Assembly: GCA_002304345.1 (NCBI GenBank)
Contig: NEUU01000001.1
Coordinates: 372,001-436,000, forward strand
DNA length: 64,000 nt
Direction: 5' to 3'
DNA from: Verrucomicrobia bacterium Tous-C9LFEB
GTDB lineage: Bacteria > Verrucomicrobiota > Verrucomicrobiia > Methylacidiphilales > UBA1321
Part shown: positions 56,138-64,000 of the stretch, piece by piece
Numbering within the stretch: the first letter of the stretch is position 1
Layout of the letters: each line of letters opens with the position of its first letter
Program-made: the position numbers and the translations under genes
Notes under the pieces: generated by a model
Told to the model about the DNA's origin: nothing
The model's input: only the letters and a program-made list of their open reading frames with translations
The model's database searches: none

Positions 56138-57283
56138 ATGCAGATGGTCTCCATGAAACCGATTCTTCCCGGCGCAACCCTCGGCCTCCTTGGTGGAGGT
56201 CAACTCGGCCGCATGTTCACCATCGCGGCGCGCAAGCTCGGTTATCGCGTCCACATCTACGAACCGGCCGAAGATAGTCCCGCGGGCCAACTCGCCGATC
56301 GCCAATTCACCAATTCCTACACCGACCTCGTCGCGCTGGAAGAATTCGCCCGCAGCGTGGACGTCGTCAGCTACGAGTTCGAAAACATCCCCGTCGCCGC
56401 GCTCGATTTTCTCGCTTCCAAGGTGGCGATTCATCCTTCGCGCGAGATCCTGCACATTTCGCAAAACCGCCGCCGCGAGAAGGAGTACCTGCGTCAGCAT
56501 GGTTTTCCCGTCGCGCCCTTTCATGTGGTGGCGAGTGCCGAAGCCCTGCAGCAGGCCGTCAGCGAACTCGGCACCTGCGTCCTGAAGACCGCCGACTTCG
56601 GTTACGATGGCAAAGGCCAGATCAAACTCGAAGGCAACGAAGACTTGGCCGCTGTTTGGAAACAACACGGCGCAGCCACTGGAGTCGTGGAGAAGTGGAT
56701 CACGTTCACCGCGGAACTCTCCGTCATCGTGGCGCGTACCGCCAAAGGCGAAGTGCGCTGCTTCCCCGTCGCGCACAATCATCACGAGCACCACATCCTC
56801 GCCATCTCGGAAGCGCCCGCCGCGTTCGAAGCGTCCATTCATGACACGGCCTGCCAACTCGCCGAGGAACTCGCCCGCAAGATGGACCTCGTCGGTCTGC
56901 TCGCCGTCGAGATGTTCCTCACGCCCGACGGCACACTCCTGATCAACGAAACCGCGCCGCGCCCGCACAACTCCGGCCACTACAGCTTTGACGCCTGCAT
57001 CACCAGCCAGTTCGAGCAACAACTGCGCGCCGTGTGCGGCCTGCCGCTCGGCCAGACGAATCTCCTTTGTCCCGTGCTGATGCGCAATCTGCTTGGCGAT
57101 TTGTGGGAGAAGGGGACTCCACCGTGGGAGAAGCTTCTCGCCATGCCGGGACTTCGCCTCCACCTCTACGGCAAGAGCGAAGCGCGGCCCGGTCGCAAGA
57201 TGGGCCACTACTGCGTCCTCGCCGACACGCTCGACAAGGCCCGCGCGATCGATGCGCAAGCGCAGCAGATTCTCCTTCGCTAA
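56138..57283 (+). CDS. purK: N5-carboxyaminoimidazole ribonucleotide synthase
   Basis: A 381-residue ATP-grasp enzyme: LGLLGGGQLGRMF at the N-terminus, LKTADFGYDGKGQ of the ATP-binding loop and NETAPRPHNSGHYSFDA near the C-terminus. It carboxylates AIR using bicarbonate and ATP. Starts at 56138, 56144 or 56153 are all possible; MKPILPGATLGLLGGGQ from 56153 matches the family start best, while the first is the most 5'. The frame is open upstream only inside purE. Confidence 0.94.
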   Translation: MQMVSMKPILPGATLGLLGGGQLGRMFTIAARKLGYRVHIYEPAEDSPAGQLADRQFTNSYTDLVALEEFARSVDVVSYEFENIPVAALDFLASKVAIHPSREILHISQNRRREKEYLRQHGFPVAPFHVVASAEALQQAVSELGTCVLKTADFGYDGKGQIKLEGNEDLAAVWKQHGAATGVVEKWITFTAELSVIVARTAKGEVRCFPVAHNHHEHHILAISEAPAAFEASIHDTACQLAEELARKMDLVGLLAVEMFLTPDGTLLINETAPRPHNSGHYSFDACITSQFEQQLRAVCGLPLGQTNLLCPVLMRNLLGDLWEKGTPPWEKLLAMPGLRLHLYGKSEARPGRKMGHYCVLADTLDKARAIDAQAQQILLR

Positions 57284-57396
57284 TCCACGCCTCCGTTGGA
57301 AAAGATTTCCGATCACGCGCACTCGTTCTCTAGACGCGGGTTAGTGAGCCGTCGTGACCCTCAAATACTTCTAAAGCGAGTGGGACTCACTCCGAC

Positions 57397-57452
57397 AACC
57401 CCGGCATAAGCAACCGTTATGCCGAGCGAGCTCAAACGAGATCGCCCGGGTT
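57397..57452 (+). promoter_or_regulatory. Candidate three-way-junction RNA in the leader of the 57499 gene
   Basis: AACCC (57397-57401) pairs with GGGTT (57448-57452) and encloses two perfect or near-perfect hairpins: CGGCATAA/TTATGCCG (57402-57409, 57417-57424, 7-nt loop) and GCGAGCTC/GAGATCGC (57426-57433, 57438-57445, one mismatch, AAAC loop). A further hairpin GAGT GGG ACTC lies just upstream (57378-57388). It does not match a riboswitch that I recognise. Confidence 0.45.
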
Positions 57453-57498
57453 CGAGAGAAAAACAAAATCATTCCACAATGGAGAAAGGGACACACCC

Positions 57499-58062
57499 AT
57501 GAGCATATCCGCAGTCTCATCGTCGAGCTCGAGTAGTTACATCTTCGAGCTCACTCAAAGCAAGGCCAGTCAACGCAAACAAAACATGGAGGATCTCACC
57601 GAGGCGGTGGAGTCAGGCGATCTGGAAGCCGCAAAGACCGCCTTGGCCGCCATCCAAAAAGACATGGCCAGCAAATCCGCCAGCGCCAGCACTTCGAGCG
57701 ATGGCTCCAGCACCAATAGCGATAATCCGATGGCCAAGGATTTTCAGGCGCTTTCGGATGCGATTGAGTCGGGAGATCTGGACGCCGCGAAGAGCGCGCT
57801 CGACACCATCAAAACCAACATGGCCAAAGGCGGTCAACGGCCGCCGCCCCCACCGGAGGAAAGTGACAGCACGGAAGAGAGCGACACGATTTCGTTCACG
57901 CTCAACCTCAGCTCGTCAAAGGACAGCACCGAATCCACCGATTCAACCACCTCCACCCAAACGACGTTCGAAACCACGTTGGATCAGCTCATCGCCTACC
58001 TGGCCGATGGAAGCGCCACGACCAATAATCAGGCGGGAAGTCAGTATAAAGCCCAAGCCTGA
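57499..58062 (+). CDS. Low-complexity protein with duplicated ESGDL motif
   Basis: A 187-residue protein with no signal peptide and a Ser-rich start (MSISAVSSSSSSS). Two related helical units occur: AVESGDLEAAKTALAAI and AIESGDLDAAKSALDTI, separated by a Ser/Thr-rich linker; then a Pro run (RPPPPPEE) and a Ser/Thr/Glu-rich C-terminal half. The MSISxxxSSS start and ESGDL helices occur in uncharacterised proteins of several proteobacterial and other genomes. Function unknown. GGAGAAAGGG precedes the ATG. Confidence 0.65.
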   Translation: MSISAVSSSSSSSYIFELTQSKASQRKQNMEDLTEAVESGDLEAAKTALAAIQKDMASKSASASTSSDGSSTNSDNPMAKDFQALSDAIESGDLDAAKSALDTIKTNMAKGGQRPPPPPEESDSTEESDTISFTLNLSSSKDSTESTDSTTSTQTTFETTLDQLIAYLADGSATTNNQAGSQYKAQA

Positions 58063-58211
58063 CCGGCGATTTCCTCAGAATCGCCCCGCATCGGGAGGGA
58101 AAAATCGCCTCCCGATGCACTCTTTTACGTCTATTATATAGGCGGCCACATAGCCGTTCTTGACGATACCACGCATTGTGATATAGGTGTACTGCTGACA
58201 CAACCTATTGT

Positions 58212-58664
58212 ATGAGGTGTCCTAAATGTGGAGAACAGGAAGATAAGGTGATCGACTCGCGCGCCTGGAAGGATGGTGCCGTGATTCGTCGCCGGAGGGA
58301 GTGTCTCGCCTGCGGACAGCGATTTACAACTTACGAGGAGATCGAACGCGAAGATATCCGGGTCCTGAAACGCGATGGACGCTATGAACCCTTTGATAAG
58401 CGGAAGCTTTCATCGGGAATCGAAAAAGCGTGCGAAAAACGCCCGATCAGTCCGGAAGCCTTGCAGCGAACCGTGGAAGAAATCATCGATGAGCTGGTTA
58501 AAACCTATGACCGGGAAATCCCCACGGTAGCCATTGGCGAAAAGATCATGATCCGCCTGCGTAAACTGGATGAAGTCGCTTATGTCCGTTTTGCTTCGGT
58601 CTATCGGAAGTTCCGTGATATCAAGGAATTCGTAAACGAGGTGCAGAGCCTTACACTCCAATGA
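58212..58664 (+). CDS. nrdR: Transcriptional repressor NrdR
   Basis: A 150-residue protein with an N-terminal zinc ribbon (CPKCGEQEDKVIDSR, then CLACGQRFTTYE) and an ATP-cone domain (VLKRDGRYEPFDKRKL). It represses ribonucleotide reductase genes in response to dATP/ATP. No nrd gene adjoins it. The next gene overlaps its stop by ATGA. Confidence 0.95.
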   Translation: MRCPKCGEQEDKVIDSRAWKDGAVIRRRRECLACGQRFTTYEEIEREDIRVLKRDGRYEPFDKRKLSSGIEKACEKRPISPEALQRTVEEIIDELVKTYDREIPTVAIGEKIMIRLRKLDEVAYVRFASVYRKFRDIKEFVNEVQSLTLQ

Positions 58665-59212
58665 TCGCACTACCCCAAAAACTCCCCAATGTGATCTGGC
58701 AGAACGAACGACTGGTTCCCCTGTCCGAAGGGTGGATTGTGGAATCGATCGAACAATCCGCCCGCACGGCTGGCTATCTCAACTGGCATCTGAGCCCCCA
58801 TGTGGCCCGGGCCATCGTGCACTATCTTGAAACGGACTGCGAAATTCAGGTCCTGAGCGTCGAAGCTCTGCAGGCGATGATCAAAAAATCGCTCGAAGGC
58901 ATCGGCTTCCCCGACGTCGCCCAGTCGAGTCATGTTGTCCCGCCTCGCGTGTCCATTTATCTGCCCGAATTGGCCGCCAATGCCGGGTTTGAACTCCTCT
59001 TTTATCCGCTTCTCGCCGACCGGCTGAACCAAGCCATTCACTATCAGGTGAGGGGGGTTCGATTGGAAGGGTTGCGGGACTGCATCAAGATTTTGGATGC
59101 CGCCCCCCGCTGGCGCAAGAGCTGCAATCTGCTCAGCGACGAGATCATCAGTTTTTCGCGCGCACACCTCAGCCGCACGGAATCGAAGTCCATGGAATTG
59201 CTTATTTGTTAA
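58661..59212 (+). CDS. Unknown protein with possible ATP-cone-like N-terminus
   Basis: A 183-residue protein coupled to nrdR by an ATGA overlap. Residues about 18-90 (LSEGWIVESIEQSARTAGY to IKKSLEGIGFPDVAQ) have the spacing of ATP-cone domains, where an allosteric nucleotide binds; the basic residues of the classical cone are not all kept. The C-terminal part is unlike known families. I infer a role with NrdR or nucleotide sensing; this is weak without a structure prediction. Confidence 0.55.
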   Translation: MIALPQKLPNVIWQNERLVPLSEGWIVESIEQSARTAGYLNWHLSPHVARAIVHYLETDCEIQVLSVEALQAMIKKSLEGIGFPDVAQSSHVVPPRVSIYLPELAANAGFELLFYPLLADRLNQAIHYQVRGVRLEGLRDCIKILDAAPRWRKSCNLLSDEIISFSRAHLSRTESKSMELLIC

Positions 59213-59279
59213 GTAGTTACCAACGATTTCTTTTTCTCGCAAAACCGCGCATGGTTTTTACAGTTCTTCGATAAATAGT

Positions 59280-59621
59280 ATGGAAACCATCTTCAGTAAA
59301 ATCATCCGTCGCGAGATCCCGGCAGACATCGTTTTTGAGGACGACCACTGTCTGGCGTTTCGGGATATTGCCCCCCAAGCGCCCACCCACATTCTGGTGA
59401 TTCCCAAAAAACCGATTGAACGCGTCGCCTTGGCCGCGACCGACGACGCCCCGCTGTTGGGACATCTTCTCGCCACGGCTGCCACCATTGCCAAACAGGT
59501 AGGAATCGCCGAAAGTGGCTTCCGTTTAGTGATCAATAATGGTCCCAACGGGGGCGAAGCCGTTCCTCATCTCCATGTCCATTTGCTGGGCGGTCGGGCT
59601 CTGAACTGGCCTCCGGGCTAG
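59280..59621 (+). CDS. HIT family protein (HinT-like)
   Basis: A 113-residue protein with the histidine triad HLHVHLLGGR and the N-terminal start METIFSKIIRREIPADIV. HinT proteins hydrolyse nucleoside phosphoramidates. It is monocistronic with 67 bp upstream; the following 203 bp contain no gene. Confidence 0.93.
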   Translation: METIFSKIIRREIPADIVFEDDHCLAFRDIAPQAPTHILVIPKKPIERVALAATDDAPLLGHLLATAATIAKQVGIAESGFRLVINNGPNGGEAVPHLHVHLLGGRALNWPPG

Positions 59622-59824
59622 ATCGACTTGCGAACCACCGCGTTATAAGCGATGTTTTGGTTGCTTCCGCTCCTCACACAGCGAAAACCTCAGGTCACTT
59701 AAGTATTTACAAAATCGGCCGATAACCATTATCCGAGGGGGTACGGGTGAGTCTGGTCCCGAGAAGATCCGGGAATTCACTCTAAGGGTAGGGTAATCGT
59801 TCTACATTACCGGACGAACGACTT

Positions 59825-60991
59825 ATGAAGATCGAGCAAACGACATGGACTCAGGCGTTGGGGTGGCATCCTCAGCCGTCCGGAGCCCTCTTGGACACTG
59901 CCCAATTGGTCTTGGCGTTTGCCGCGCCCGACCTGATCCGCAATCCGGGTTTGGTTGAAGAGATTCGCCGCTTTTATCCCCAAGCCATCATACTCGGGTG
60001 CTCCTCGGCAGGAGAGATTTGTGGGCCCCATGTCTTGGAAAATTCGATCGTTGTGACGGCCCTCCAGTTTGATCGCACGCTGTTGGGCACGGCGCACATC
60101 AACCTCACCCACACCGCCGATAGTATTCAAGCTGGAGAACAGCTCGCCATTGCGCTGCCCCCTACGATGAACAACGAGATGGGCGAGCCGGAGAAGCTGG
60201 CCCACGTCCTTCTCCTAACCGAGGGACTGGACATCAATGGCAGCGACCTCATTACCGGCCTGCTCCAACAGCTCCCCGCAGGTGTATCCGTCACGGGAGG
60301 ATTGGCCGGCGATGGCCTCAGTTTTAAGGAGACCCTCGTTTTCGCTGAGAATGTTCCCAGCAAGCACACCGTCACGGCCGTGGGCCTGTACGGTTCACAA
60401 CTTCGCATCGGTTTTGGATCGCTCGGAGGCTGGGACCCGTTCGGCCCGGAGCGGGTGGTGACCAAGTCCAAGAAGAACATCCTCTACGAACTCGACAATC
60501 GCCCCGCTCTGGCGCTCTACAAACAGTACCTTGGCGAGCACGCGAGCCGGCTTCCCGCCAGCGGACTCTTCTTTCCCCTGTGCATCCGGTCCACCTCCGA
60601 AGTGAACGCCGTGGTGCGCACGTTTTTGACTTTTGATGAAGAAGCGCAAAGCATGACCTTCTCGGGCAACATCCCCCAGGGAGCCTATGCGCGCCTGATG
60701 AAATGCAATCCCTCGAGCCTCATCCATGGCGCCTCCTCGGCGGCCAAGAAATGCGCGCGCAATGGCGGCGCCGACGAGCCGGAACTCGCCATCCTCATCA
60801 GTTGTGTGGCGCGCAAGCTCGTGCTGACCCAGCGCACCGAAGAGGAAGTGGAAGCGGTCAGTCACATTTTGGGGCCGCAGGCGGTACTGACCGGATTCTA
60901 TTCGTATGGAGAGATGGCACCGTTCGAGTCGGGCGGACGTTGCGAACTTCACAATCAAACCATGACCATCACCACGATATCCGAGGGATAG
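59825..60991 (+). CDS. FIST domain sensory protein
   Basis: A 388-residue protein with FIST_N (about 30-215, including GCSSAGEICGPH and SVTGGLAGDG) and FIST_C (about 225-375, GFYSYGEMAPF) domains. FIST proteins are predicted small-ligand sensors, often with signalling enzymes. The histidine kinase gene starts 29 bp downstream. Confidence 0.85.
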   Translation: MKIEQTTWTQALGWHPQPSGALLDTAQLVLAFAAPDLIRNPGLVEEIRRFYPQAIILGCSSAGEICGPHVLENSIVVTALQFDRTLLGTAHINLTHTADSIQAGEQLAIALPPTMNNEMGEPEKLAHVLLLTEGLDINGSDLITGLLQQLPAGVSVTGGLAGDGLSFKETLVFAENVPSKHTVTAVGLYGSQLRIGFGSLGGWDPFGPERVVTKSKKNILYELDNRPALALYKQYLGEHASRLPASGLFFPLCIRSTSEVNAVVRTFLTFDEEAQSMTFSGNIPQGAYARLMKCNPSSLIHGASSAAKKCARNGGADEPELAILISCVARKLVLTQRTEEEVEAVSHILGPQAVLTGFYSYGEMAPFESGGRCELHNQTMTITTISEG

Positions 60992-61020
60992 AATCTCAGG
61001 CGAGGGGACAAAGCACTCTC

Positions 61021-62415
61021 ATGGAGCCCACCCATAATTTACTGAAACGCCAGGTCAAGCGCCATCTGGGCGAGGAACGGGTGTCCTCCGGCGAGTTGGA
61101 CTCGTTTTTACAGGCCATTGATGAGGCCTACATCGAGGCGGACATGGAGCGCGGCATGCTGGAGCGCACGCTCGAACTGAGCTCCCAGGAATTGTTCGAG
61201 GCCAATTCGCAGATGCGCGCCGTGTTTGAATCCATTCCCGACCTGCTCTTTCGTCTCGATCAGGAGGGGGCCATTCTCGATTTCAAGACCGGCCTGGGCA
61301 CCGACACACTGCTGCAGAGCGACCGGCTCCTGGGCACCAAGATTCACGAAACCGTGATCACCCAGATGGGCGATTCCTTTCTGGAAACCCTGCATAAAGT
61401 AGGCAGCGAAAAACGGGTGATCAGCCTCGAATACTGCCACACGCACGGAGAGCAAACGAGCCATTATGAGATCCGCCTGACGCCGCTGCTCGACAAGCAG
61501 GTCGTGGCCATCATCCGCAACATCACCGACCGCAAAAACGCCGAACAGGAGCGCAAGAAAATCGAAGTGCAGATGCGCAACCTGCAGAAGATGGAATCCA
61601 TCGGCCACCTCGCGGCCGGCATCGCGCACGAGATCAATACGCCCACGCAATACGTCGGCGACAACACCCGGTTCTTCCAGGATTCCTTCGAATCCATCCG
61701 CAGCGTATTGCGCTCCTATCATGAGCTCTTGGACGCGGCCGAGCACAACGCCATCACCCCCGAATTGTTGAACTCTGTGGAAAAAACAATCGAGGAGGCC
61801 GACCTCGAATACCGCATGGAGCAAATCCCGCAAGCCATTCACGAGACACTCGAAGGCGTCGAGCGGGTGGCCAAGATCGTGCGCTCGATGAAGGAATTCT
61901 CGCATCCCGGCGGCAAGGAAAAGGCCGCCGCCAATTTGAACAGCGCCATCGAAAGTACCGTCTCGGTCGCCCGCAGCGAATGGAAATATGTGGCCGATGT
62001 CACGCTCGAACTCCAACCCGATTTGCCACCCGTACTCTGCTACGTCGGTGAATTCAACCAGGTGATCCTGAACCTGATCATCAATGGCGCCCACGCCATC
62101 GGCGACGTGGTCAAGGATACCGGGGCCAAAGGTTCCATCACCGTTTCAACCCGACGCGATGGCGATTACGTCGAAGTGCGGGTCAGCGACACCGGCGCGG
62201 GCATTCCGGAAGCCATCCGCCCCCATGTCTTCGAACCCTTCTTTACCACCAAGGAAGTGGGCCGTGGCACCGGGCAGGGGCTCTCCGTCGCGTACAACAG
62301 CATCGTGCAACAACACGGCGGCTCGATTCATTTCGTCAGCGAGGTCGGCCGCGGCACCATGTTCGTCGTGCGACTGCCGATCAATCAGCCGTCCGCTAAA
62401 GTTCACTACAATTGA
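61021..62415 (+). CDS. PAS sensor histidine kinase
   Basis: About 464 residues: an N-terminal helical region, a PAS-like domain (MRAVFESIPDLLFRLDQEG), then a kinase core with the phospho-acceptor His in AAGIAHEINTPTQYVGDN, N-box NLIINGAHAIGDV, G1 DTGAGIPEAI and G2 GRGTGQGLSVAY. No transmembrane segment, so it is cytoplasmic and may receive input from the FIST protein. No response regulator follows in the window. The start at 61021 places MEPTHNLLKRQ after the FIST stop. Confidence 0.88.
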   Translation: MEPTHNLLKRQVKRHLGEERVSSGELDSFLQAIDEAYIEADMERGMLERTLELSSQELFEANSQMRAVFESIPDLLFRLDQEGAILDFKTGLGTDTLLQSDRLLGTKIHETVITQMGDSFLETLHKVGSEKRVISLEYCHTHGEQTSHYEIRLTPLLDKQVVAIIRNITDRKNAEQERKKIEVQMRNLQKMESIGHLAAGIAHEINTPTQYVGDNTRFFQDSFESIRSVLRSYHELLDAAEHNAITPELLNSVEKTIEEADLEYRMEQIPQAIHETLEGVERVAKIVRSMKEFSHPGGKEKAAANLNSAIESTVSVARSEWKYVADVTLELQPDLPPVLCYVGEFNQVILNLIINGAHAIGDVVKDTGAKGSITVSTRRDGDYVEVRVSDTGAGIPEAIRPHVFEPFFTTKEVGRGTGQGLSVAYNSIVQQHGGSIHFVSEVGRGTMFVVRLPINQPSAKVHYN

Positions 62416-62465
62416 CCGGGTAGTCGCTCGGCGAGGGGCCTTTACACTCTGCATTTTATACCCAT

Positions 62466-64000
62466 TCAGCAGCGCCGAGATAGATATTCACCCGATGGAC
62501 TTTTTTGCTTCAGCGCCTTAAGCTGACCGTTCTCCATGACGAATTCGTTCGTCCTGTCCGCGAAGTGTTGGACTCGGAATTCAAGCCCCCGATAGGGAAG
62601 TAACTTCTCTTCGGGTTGTCCGGGGAATGCTTTATACAGGAAACCATCTTCTTTTAGTACGATCTGAAAATTGAAGCCTGTTGGTGTTTCGTAGGTTCCG
62701 ACAAGTTGCTTCAGAATCTGCGATTCAAGTATCTCGGGTTTGCGGACGAAGGTCACTTCAGCTTGGTCTAGCGACATGGCTACTTTATCAATTTCACCTT
62801 GAGGGTTCGTCAGGAAGTTTGTAGACCACTTGCCGTAACGTTCGTCATCAGCCGTATCAAAACGGTCGTAGTGAAAATGACTCAGCGGAAATTTGAGCTT
62901 CCGAAAGTTGAATTCCAGTTGGCCGTCCGTGAGTCCAATTTTGAGAATGCCGTAGGCCGGATCCTCGTACTCACCCACGTAGTCGGACAGAGCATGCGAG
63001 GGCTTGGTCTTCGGCACGCATTCCGCACCGGCTTTCGAACGAGCTTCCTTACCTGCTCGCTTCGCTTTTTCGGTCATATCAAGAATACGATCGCTCCAAG
63101 GCGTTTCACTCAATCCGAGCAAGCGCTCGGAAATATTGTACGTGATGACATCCCGCAGTCCGGCGCAATGGTCGCCGATCACGAATACAATCGCTCCCAT
63201 TTTTTCCTGCGGCAGGTAGGAGACTTGAGAATGGAAACCATTAATGTTTCCACCGTGAAACGTGAATGGATGTCCGCGATAGGATGACTGCCAGCGACCC
63301 ATTCCATAGGCAGCATTGAGATTCTCCCACCACCCTCGCGTCTCACCAAACACGTTCGGCATGGCGATGGATGGGGCGAGCGTGGCTTTAAGAGCACTTG
63401 GAGGTAGAACCTGTTTGCCCTCGTATGTACCGTCGTTCATCAATGCGATAAGCCAGTGAGACAGTTCTTGAATGTTGGAAATGATCGCCCCCGCAGGAGC
63501 TACGCCGTCTTGCTTCTCATAATAGGGAATTTCATGAAGCTCTGTCGTTTCCTGCTTTTCGCTGAACGGCACCGCGTAGTCCGCTTTTTTAAGCATGTCT
63601 TCGATCGTGAAGACGGAGTTGCGCATATCCAGCGGCGTGAGAATTCGCGCGCGCACGAACTCCTCCCAAGTCATCCCCGTTTGCAATTCGAAGATGTGTC
63701 CGACAGCAGCGTACATCAGATTATTGTAGAGGAATATCTGCCGTAGTGGTGCTGTCGGCTCCAAGTACTTCACCCGATCAAAAAGCTCCTTCGGAGTAAA
63801 GTCGGACTCATACCAAATCATGTCATGGCGAGTGATGCCCGTCCGGTGCGCGAGCATATCCCGCAACGTGACCGTATTGTTTAATTCCTGCGTGTGGAAT
63901 TGGATCGCCGGGATAGCATCCCGGATCGGTTTATCCCACGTCAGCTTTCCTTCTTCCACCAGCATTCCCGCCGCCACGGCAGTGAAGAGTTTGGTATTAG
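62466..64000 (-). CDS. Serine beta-lactamase-like hydrolase (5' truncated)
   Basis: A frame running off the right edge of the window; the visible part reads NTKLFTAVAAGML, so the SxxK nucleophile Ser would be the codon cut by the edge. The second motif Y-x-N is in FLYNNLMYAAVG. The C-terminal third looks like a DUF3471-type beta domain. Members are esterases, peptidases or beta-lactamases; substrate unknown. Convergent with the histidine kinase gene. Confidence 0.82.
   Translation of the reverse strand, partial: NTKLFTAVAAGMLVEEGKLTWDKPIRDAIPAIQFHTQELNNTVTLRDMLAHRTGITRHDMIWYESDFTPKELFDRVKYLEPTAPLRQIFLYNNLMYAAVGHIFELQTGMTWEEFVRARILTPLDMRNSVFTIEDMLKKADYAVPFSEKQETTELHEIPYYEKQDGVAPAGAIISNIQELSHWLIALMNDGTYEGKQVLPPSALKATLAPSIAMPNVFGETRGWWENLNAAYGMGRWQSSYRGHPFTFHGGNINGFHSQVSYLPQEKMGAIVFVIGDHCAGLRDVITYNISERLLGLSETPWSDRILDMTEKAKRAGKEARSKAGAECVPKTKPSHALSDYVGEYEDPAYGILKIGLTDGQLEFNFRKLKFPLSHFHYDRFDTADDERYGKWSTNFLTNPQGEIDKVAMSLDQAEVTFVRKPEILESQILKQLVGTYETPTGFNFQIVLKEDGFLYKAFPGQPEEKLLPYRGLEFRVQHFADRTNEFVMENGQLKALKQKSPSGEYLSRRC

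Noticed and set aside
57370-57452. Cyclic-di-GMP (GEMM) riboswitch in the leader of the 57499 gene
   Set aside because: GTGGGAC and CCCCGG look similar in isolation, but the conserved core and paired order of the class are absent.
57440-57460. tRNA-like GGTTCGAG
   Set aside because: No T-stem pairing, acceptor stem or anticodon arm could be built around it.

Overview
The window reads as a chromosomal segment of a GC-rich Gram-negative bacterium. An lpxA gene (lipid A), an ExbB/ExbD/TonB set, lipoprotein and Sec signals, a DUF4337 protein, a GuaB3-type IMP dehydrogenase, heavy use of intercistronic palindromic repeats and a tiny Lys/Ala-rich histone-like peptide together suggest the PVC group, most likely Verrucomicrobiota. 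That placement is inference from gene content; no rRNA is present. No tRNA, rRNA, CRISPR array, phage or insertion sequence was seen.

Layout. 1-6400 (+): three genes of the transglutaminase/DUF2126, circularly permuted ATP-grasp/alpha-E and transglutaminase group, a widespread but poorly understood peptide-bond-forming or protein-modifying system. 6383-8697 (-): pseudouridine synthase, lipoprotein, rhomboid protease, DUF486 protein. 8815-11451 (+): glnE. 11375-25820 (-): a very long co-directional run which, in transcription order, is guaB3, guaA, hisD, hisB, hisH, hisA, a UvrD-type helicase, miaA, hflX, radC, lpxA, a nucleotidyltransferase, a Xer recombinase and rnc. 25828-30276 (-): a TonB energy-transduction set in which a secreted heparinase-like lyase lies between exbB and exbD. 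30283-38911: envelope and redox genes, a class III cyclase (+), folA, a nitronate monooxygenase-like gene, a NirJ-like radical SAM gene overlapping a second SPASM radical SAM gene, and an aldo/keto reductase. 39162-44411 (-): GH57 glycosidase, galT, SulP transporter. 44606-64000 (mostly +): MBL hydrolase, prfB with its programmed +1 frameshift, trpC, a chemotaxis receptor, trpF-trpB, yicC-gmk-coaC, a 29-aa basic peptide, purE-purK, an orphan low-complexity protein, nrdR with an ATP-cone-like partner, a HIT protein, a FIST sensor with its histidine kinase, and a serine beta-lactamase-like hydrolase cut by the window end.

The most unusual non-coding signal is a palindromic element of about 170-177 bp present three times (2728-2897, 41332-41502, 45434-45610). 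It has near-perfect 31-33 bp terminal inverted repeats and a conserved asymmetric centre. Each copy begins 12-15 bp after a stop codon, and the centre has the same orientation relative to the upstream gene in every case. This suggests a family of mobile or structured-RNA intercistronic elements. Several other repeat families occupy similar positions between co-directional genes.
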